Source: Nostocales cyanobacterium (GTDB taxonomy: Bacteria; Cyanobacteriota; Cyanobacteriia; Cyanobacteriales; Nostocaceae). Taken from it: DNA of 35,487 nucleotides. A program made the translations under genes and the position numbers. Shown here one piece after another: positions 33,648-35,487 of this stretch (position 1 is its first letter; each line of letters begins with the position of its first letter). The stretch spans positions 1 to 35,487 of the forward strand of contig RDYJ01000027.1 of assembly GCA_004293145.1 (NCBI GenBank). Reading direction: 5' to 3'. The notes under the pieces are model-generated. The model made no database searches, was not told the DNA's origin, and saw only the letters and a list, made by a program, of their open reading frames with translations.

Positions 33648-34670
33648 CTAGGAAACCTTGATTTCTGCGATCGCTTCTTCTAGGTGTTCCTGAATCACTA
33701 ACTCCTCTCGCTCCAAAATCGCTCGTTTAGCCGCATCCTGAGCAACCCTGACAGCTTGAGCGGCAGAAAAATCTCTCATCTGCTCAATGATTCTTGGCCA
33801 GTTGATAGATCCTACTTCGATAGCAGATAGTGTTTCTTTCAGTATAAATTCTAGCTCCTGTTCTCCCGGTTTGGGTACTGCAATCAAATCATCAAATCTT
33901 CTCCACAGGGCAGTATCCAAAGATTTATTCAAATTCGTAGCCGCTACCATCAGCCCTGAAGATGGTTGATACTCATCCAAAATTTGCAAAAATGTATTTA
34001 CAACTCGCTTAATTTCTCCTACTTCTTGAGAATCTTCTCGTGTTTTAGCAATCGAGTCACATTCATCAAGAAACAACAAACATGGACTTTTTGAAGCATC
34101 TTCAAATACAAGTCTTAAATTACTGGCAGTTTCCCCTAAAAAAGACGACACCATTGCATCAAACCGAACTTTCAAAAGTGGTAAACCGGTATTCCAGGCT
34201 AAACGTTCTGCTCCCAACGTCTTTCCACAACCAGGGGGTCCATAAAGGAGAATTTTTTGTCTGTAACGCAGTCCATGATGAGCTAGTCTATCTCTTGCTG
34301 CATACTCGCGTTCAATTCTTTGAAACCGCTTCTCAATTTTTTCAGGCAACACCATGTAATGACGTAGTTTATCCCTTGGGATAGTCGTTACCAGGGGAAG
34401 ATTAAAACGCTTACTGGTTGGTAGTTCACTTAAACCCTGTAAGTTTTCTGGTGTTGTTCGTGTGGCATTTGCAAGTGAGGAAACAGGTTTAATAAAGTCA
34501 GGAGATTGCTCCTTAGATTTCTTTTTAGTAATATTCTCTAATTGATCAGCAAGAAGAGTATGTCCTTTACTGCGTTCTTCTTCTATAACTAGATATGTGA
34601 GTTTATCAATCGCTTCTTGGTCTGAACTAGCGATCGCCCTAAAAAACCTTTTGAGAAGCTCTCCTTTCAT
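33648..34670 (-). CDS. AAA+ ATPase, IetA-like partner of the subtilase
   Basis: A 340-aa protein with GGAGAGAGG just upstream of the ATG. Residues 1-100 are a helical, charged adaptor-like region. Residues 105-330 are a classical AAA domain: Walker A GPPGCGKT (144-151), Walker B LLFLDE (198-203), sensor-1 Asn246 in AATN, and arginine fingers in ALWRRFDD (257-258). It is nearest to the Cdc48/FtsH-like clade. In IetAS-type systems the ATPase is paired with an S8 protease, and the pair has been reported in plasmid stability and anti-phage defence. Function here is inferred from the pairing and not from direct evidence. Confidence 0.88.
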   Translation of the reverse strand: MKGELLKRFFRAIASSDQEAIDKLTYLVIEEERSKGHTLLADQLENITKKKSKEQSPDFIKPVSSLANATRTTPENLQGLSELPTSKRFNLPLVTTIPRDKLRHYMVLPEKIEKRFQRIEREYAARDRLAHHGLRYRQKILLYGPPGCGKTLGAERLAWNTGLPLLKVRFDAMVSSFLGETASNLRLVFEDASKSPCLLFLDECDSIAKTREDSQEVGEIKRVVNTFLQILDEYQPSSGLMVAATNLNKSLDTALWRRFDDLIAVPKPGEQELEFILKETLSAIEVGSINWPRIIEQMRDFSAAQAVRVAQDAAKRAILEREELVIQEHLEEAIAEIKVS

Positions 34671-34702
34671 ATTGCCTCTCTCCGCAAAAATAGCAATTTC
34701 TT

Positions 34703-34727
34703 ATTTATATAGTACAAGTATACTGTA
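34703..34727 (-). promoter_or_regulatory. Candidate promoter/operator of the ATPase-protease pair
   Basis: On the minus strand a -10-like TATAAAT (34703-34709) is directly preceded by the near-palindrome TACAGTATAC-T-TGTA (34713-34727). AGTACAAGTATACT (34711-34724) differs by one base from the RGTACNNNDGTWCB form I recall for the cyanobacterial LexA box. The position, 33-57 bases before the start codon, suits a repressor site; which protein binds is unknown. Confidence 0.45.
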
Positions 34728-34791
34728 TTGCTTAGTGCGTCATCAATTATAACGCGATTATCCTGTCGATGATAATTATATTAACTTTTGT

Positions 34792-34830
34792 AAAAAAATA
34801 TCATTAGCACGCTTGTTTTATGAAACGTGC
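34792..34830 (-). terminator. Intrinsic terminator after the binding-protein gene
   Basis: On the minus strand GCACG ... CGTGC (arms at 34826-34830 and 34807-34811, with extra T/A pairing inside) is followed within ten bases by a run of seven T (34792-34798). It begins 12 bases after the binding-protein stop codon and should separate that gene from the ATPase gene. Confidence 0.7.
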
Positions 34831-34842
34831 CGTCATCTACTA

Positions 34843-35487
34843 TTACTCCATCATTTTAATCTGCTGATTAGCTGTATTCTGCGCCCTCAACATCGCCTGA
34901 TTTAACGGCTGTTCTCCCAACAAAGCACTAATAAACTGATTATCAAAATTATTCGCAATTGCGGCTGGATATTTCCCCACTTGCCAAGGCGTTGCATAAT
35001 TAACACCCGCTACTAAAGCAGACCTAAAATAATCTTGATCATACCCTAATTTTTCCGCTACAGATTTACGAGTTGGTAAAGCAAAACCTTTACCTGTCCA
35101 CTTTTCCATTCCTTCTTTTCCAGTGAGGTAAGAAATTAATTCCCAAGCAGCTTTTTTATGCTTTGTTTGCTTATTCATCACATAGGCAACAGTATAAACC
35201 ATCGTCCCTTTTTTGTTATTAATACTCGGAACTTCTGCCGTAGCAAAATCTATCTGCGGGAAGGTTTCTTGCAGATAAGGAATAGCCCAATTTCCTTCAA
35301 TTACCATTGATACTTTACCTTGACCAAACATATCACTACCAGAACTAGCACCAACATCAGATGGGAGGGCTGAAGTTTGGTTTTTTCGATATTGGTCTAT
35401 CACCAAATTTAAACCTTTTAAAGCTGCTTCACTTGCAAAAGTAGCATAACCGTGGTTATTAATTACTTTTCCACCATAAGCTTTAAT
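34843..35487 (-). CDS. Sugar ABC transporter solute-binding protein, C-terminal part (runs off the window)
   Basis: The frame is open to the right edge; I extended the track ORF, and bases 35407-35487 continue in frame as IKAYGGKVINNHGYATFASE. The visible 214 residues are the C-terminal half of a family 1 (MalE/UgpB-like) extracellular solute-binding protein: GQGKVSMVIEGNWAIPYLQE, KKAAWELISYLTGKEGMEKWTGKGFALPTRK and a final AQNTANQQIKMME helix. It would capture a sugar in the periplasm and deliver it to the two permeases, which are encoded 3.9 kb further along the same strand, beyond the inserted ATPase-protease pair. Confidence 0.92.
   Translation of the reverse strand: MKAYGGKVINNHGYATFASEAALKGLNLVIDQYRKNQTSALPSDVGASSGSDMFGQGKVSMVIEGNWAIPYLQETFPQIDFATAEVPSINNKKGTMVYTVAYVMNKQTKHKKAAWELISYLTGKEGMEKWTGKGFALPTRKSVAEKLGYDQDYFRSALVAGVNYATPWQVGKYPAAIANNFDNQFISALLGEQPLNQAMLRAQNTANQQIKMME

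Overview
This window is chromosomal DNA of a filamentous, most likely heterocyst-forming cyanobacterium (order Nostocales). The photosynthetic electron-transport genes (psbV, petE and a cytochrome c6 gene), the many HIP1 octamers (GCGATCGC), the AT-rich heptanucleotide tandem repeat, the dispersed AGATCCCC...GGGGATCT inverted repeats and the number of two-component proteins all point there. Species cannot be named from the sequence alone.

Layout. 1-4.1 kb: the N-terminus of a Ser/Thr kinase, an Omp85/BamA-type outer-membrane assembly protein, and an LpxB-related glycosyltransferase-like protein. 4.1-9.2 kb: a signalling block with a NarL-type regulator, a 1.4-kb gap, two tandem receiver-first histidine kinases and a convergent receiver-only protein. 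9.2-10.2 kb: about 1 kb without a gene, holding a 107-bp MITE-like element and another inverted repeat. 10.2-14.2 kb: an orphan AAA+ ATPase, an aromatic amino-acid permease, a small membrane protein split by a frameshift in a T9 run, RNA 2'-phosphotransferase (kptA) and a GlsB/YeaQ-type membrane protein. 14.3-16.3 kb: stress proteins (ChaB-domain protein, Dps, low-temperature-induced-like exported protein). 16.6-19.2 kb: polysaccharide deacetylase lipoprotein, a conserved cyanobacterial protein, HNH nuclease, a small hypothetical and a ribbon-helix-helix protein. 20.0-22.8 kb: a GAF-GAF histidine-kinase-like protein lacking the phospho-acceptor His, translationally coupled to an SRPBCC protein, then tRNA-Glu(UUC). 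23.1-27.0 kb: a CPA-type Na+/H+ antiporter and a TonB-like protein. 27.0-28.9 kb: cytochrome c6, plastocyanin and cytochrome c550, all on the minus strand. 29.2-35.5 kb: a binding-protein-dependent sugar ABC transporter (two permeases and a binding protein) with an AAA+ ATPase / subtilisin-like protease pair sitting between the binding protein and the permeases.

Most notable. The ATPase-subtilase pair has the architecture of IetAS-type systems (plasmid maintenance and anti-phage function in the literature). It separates the binding-protein gene from its permease genes. The protease frame carries a single in-frame TAA at codon 721, followed by 155 more codons of protein-like sequence in the same frame, so it is either a recent nonsense mutant or a readthrough/two-piece protein. 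A near-palindrome lies against the likely promoter of the pair. Other points are the H-to-D change in the GAF kinase, which coincides with a HIP1 octamer; a perfect 19-bp dyad upstream of petE suited to a BlaI/CopY-type (PetR-like) regulator; and the MITE at 9.6-9.7 kb.
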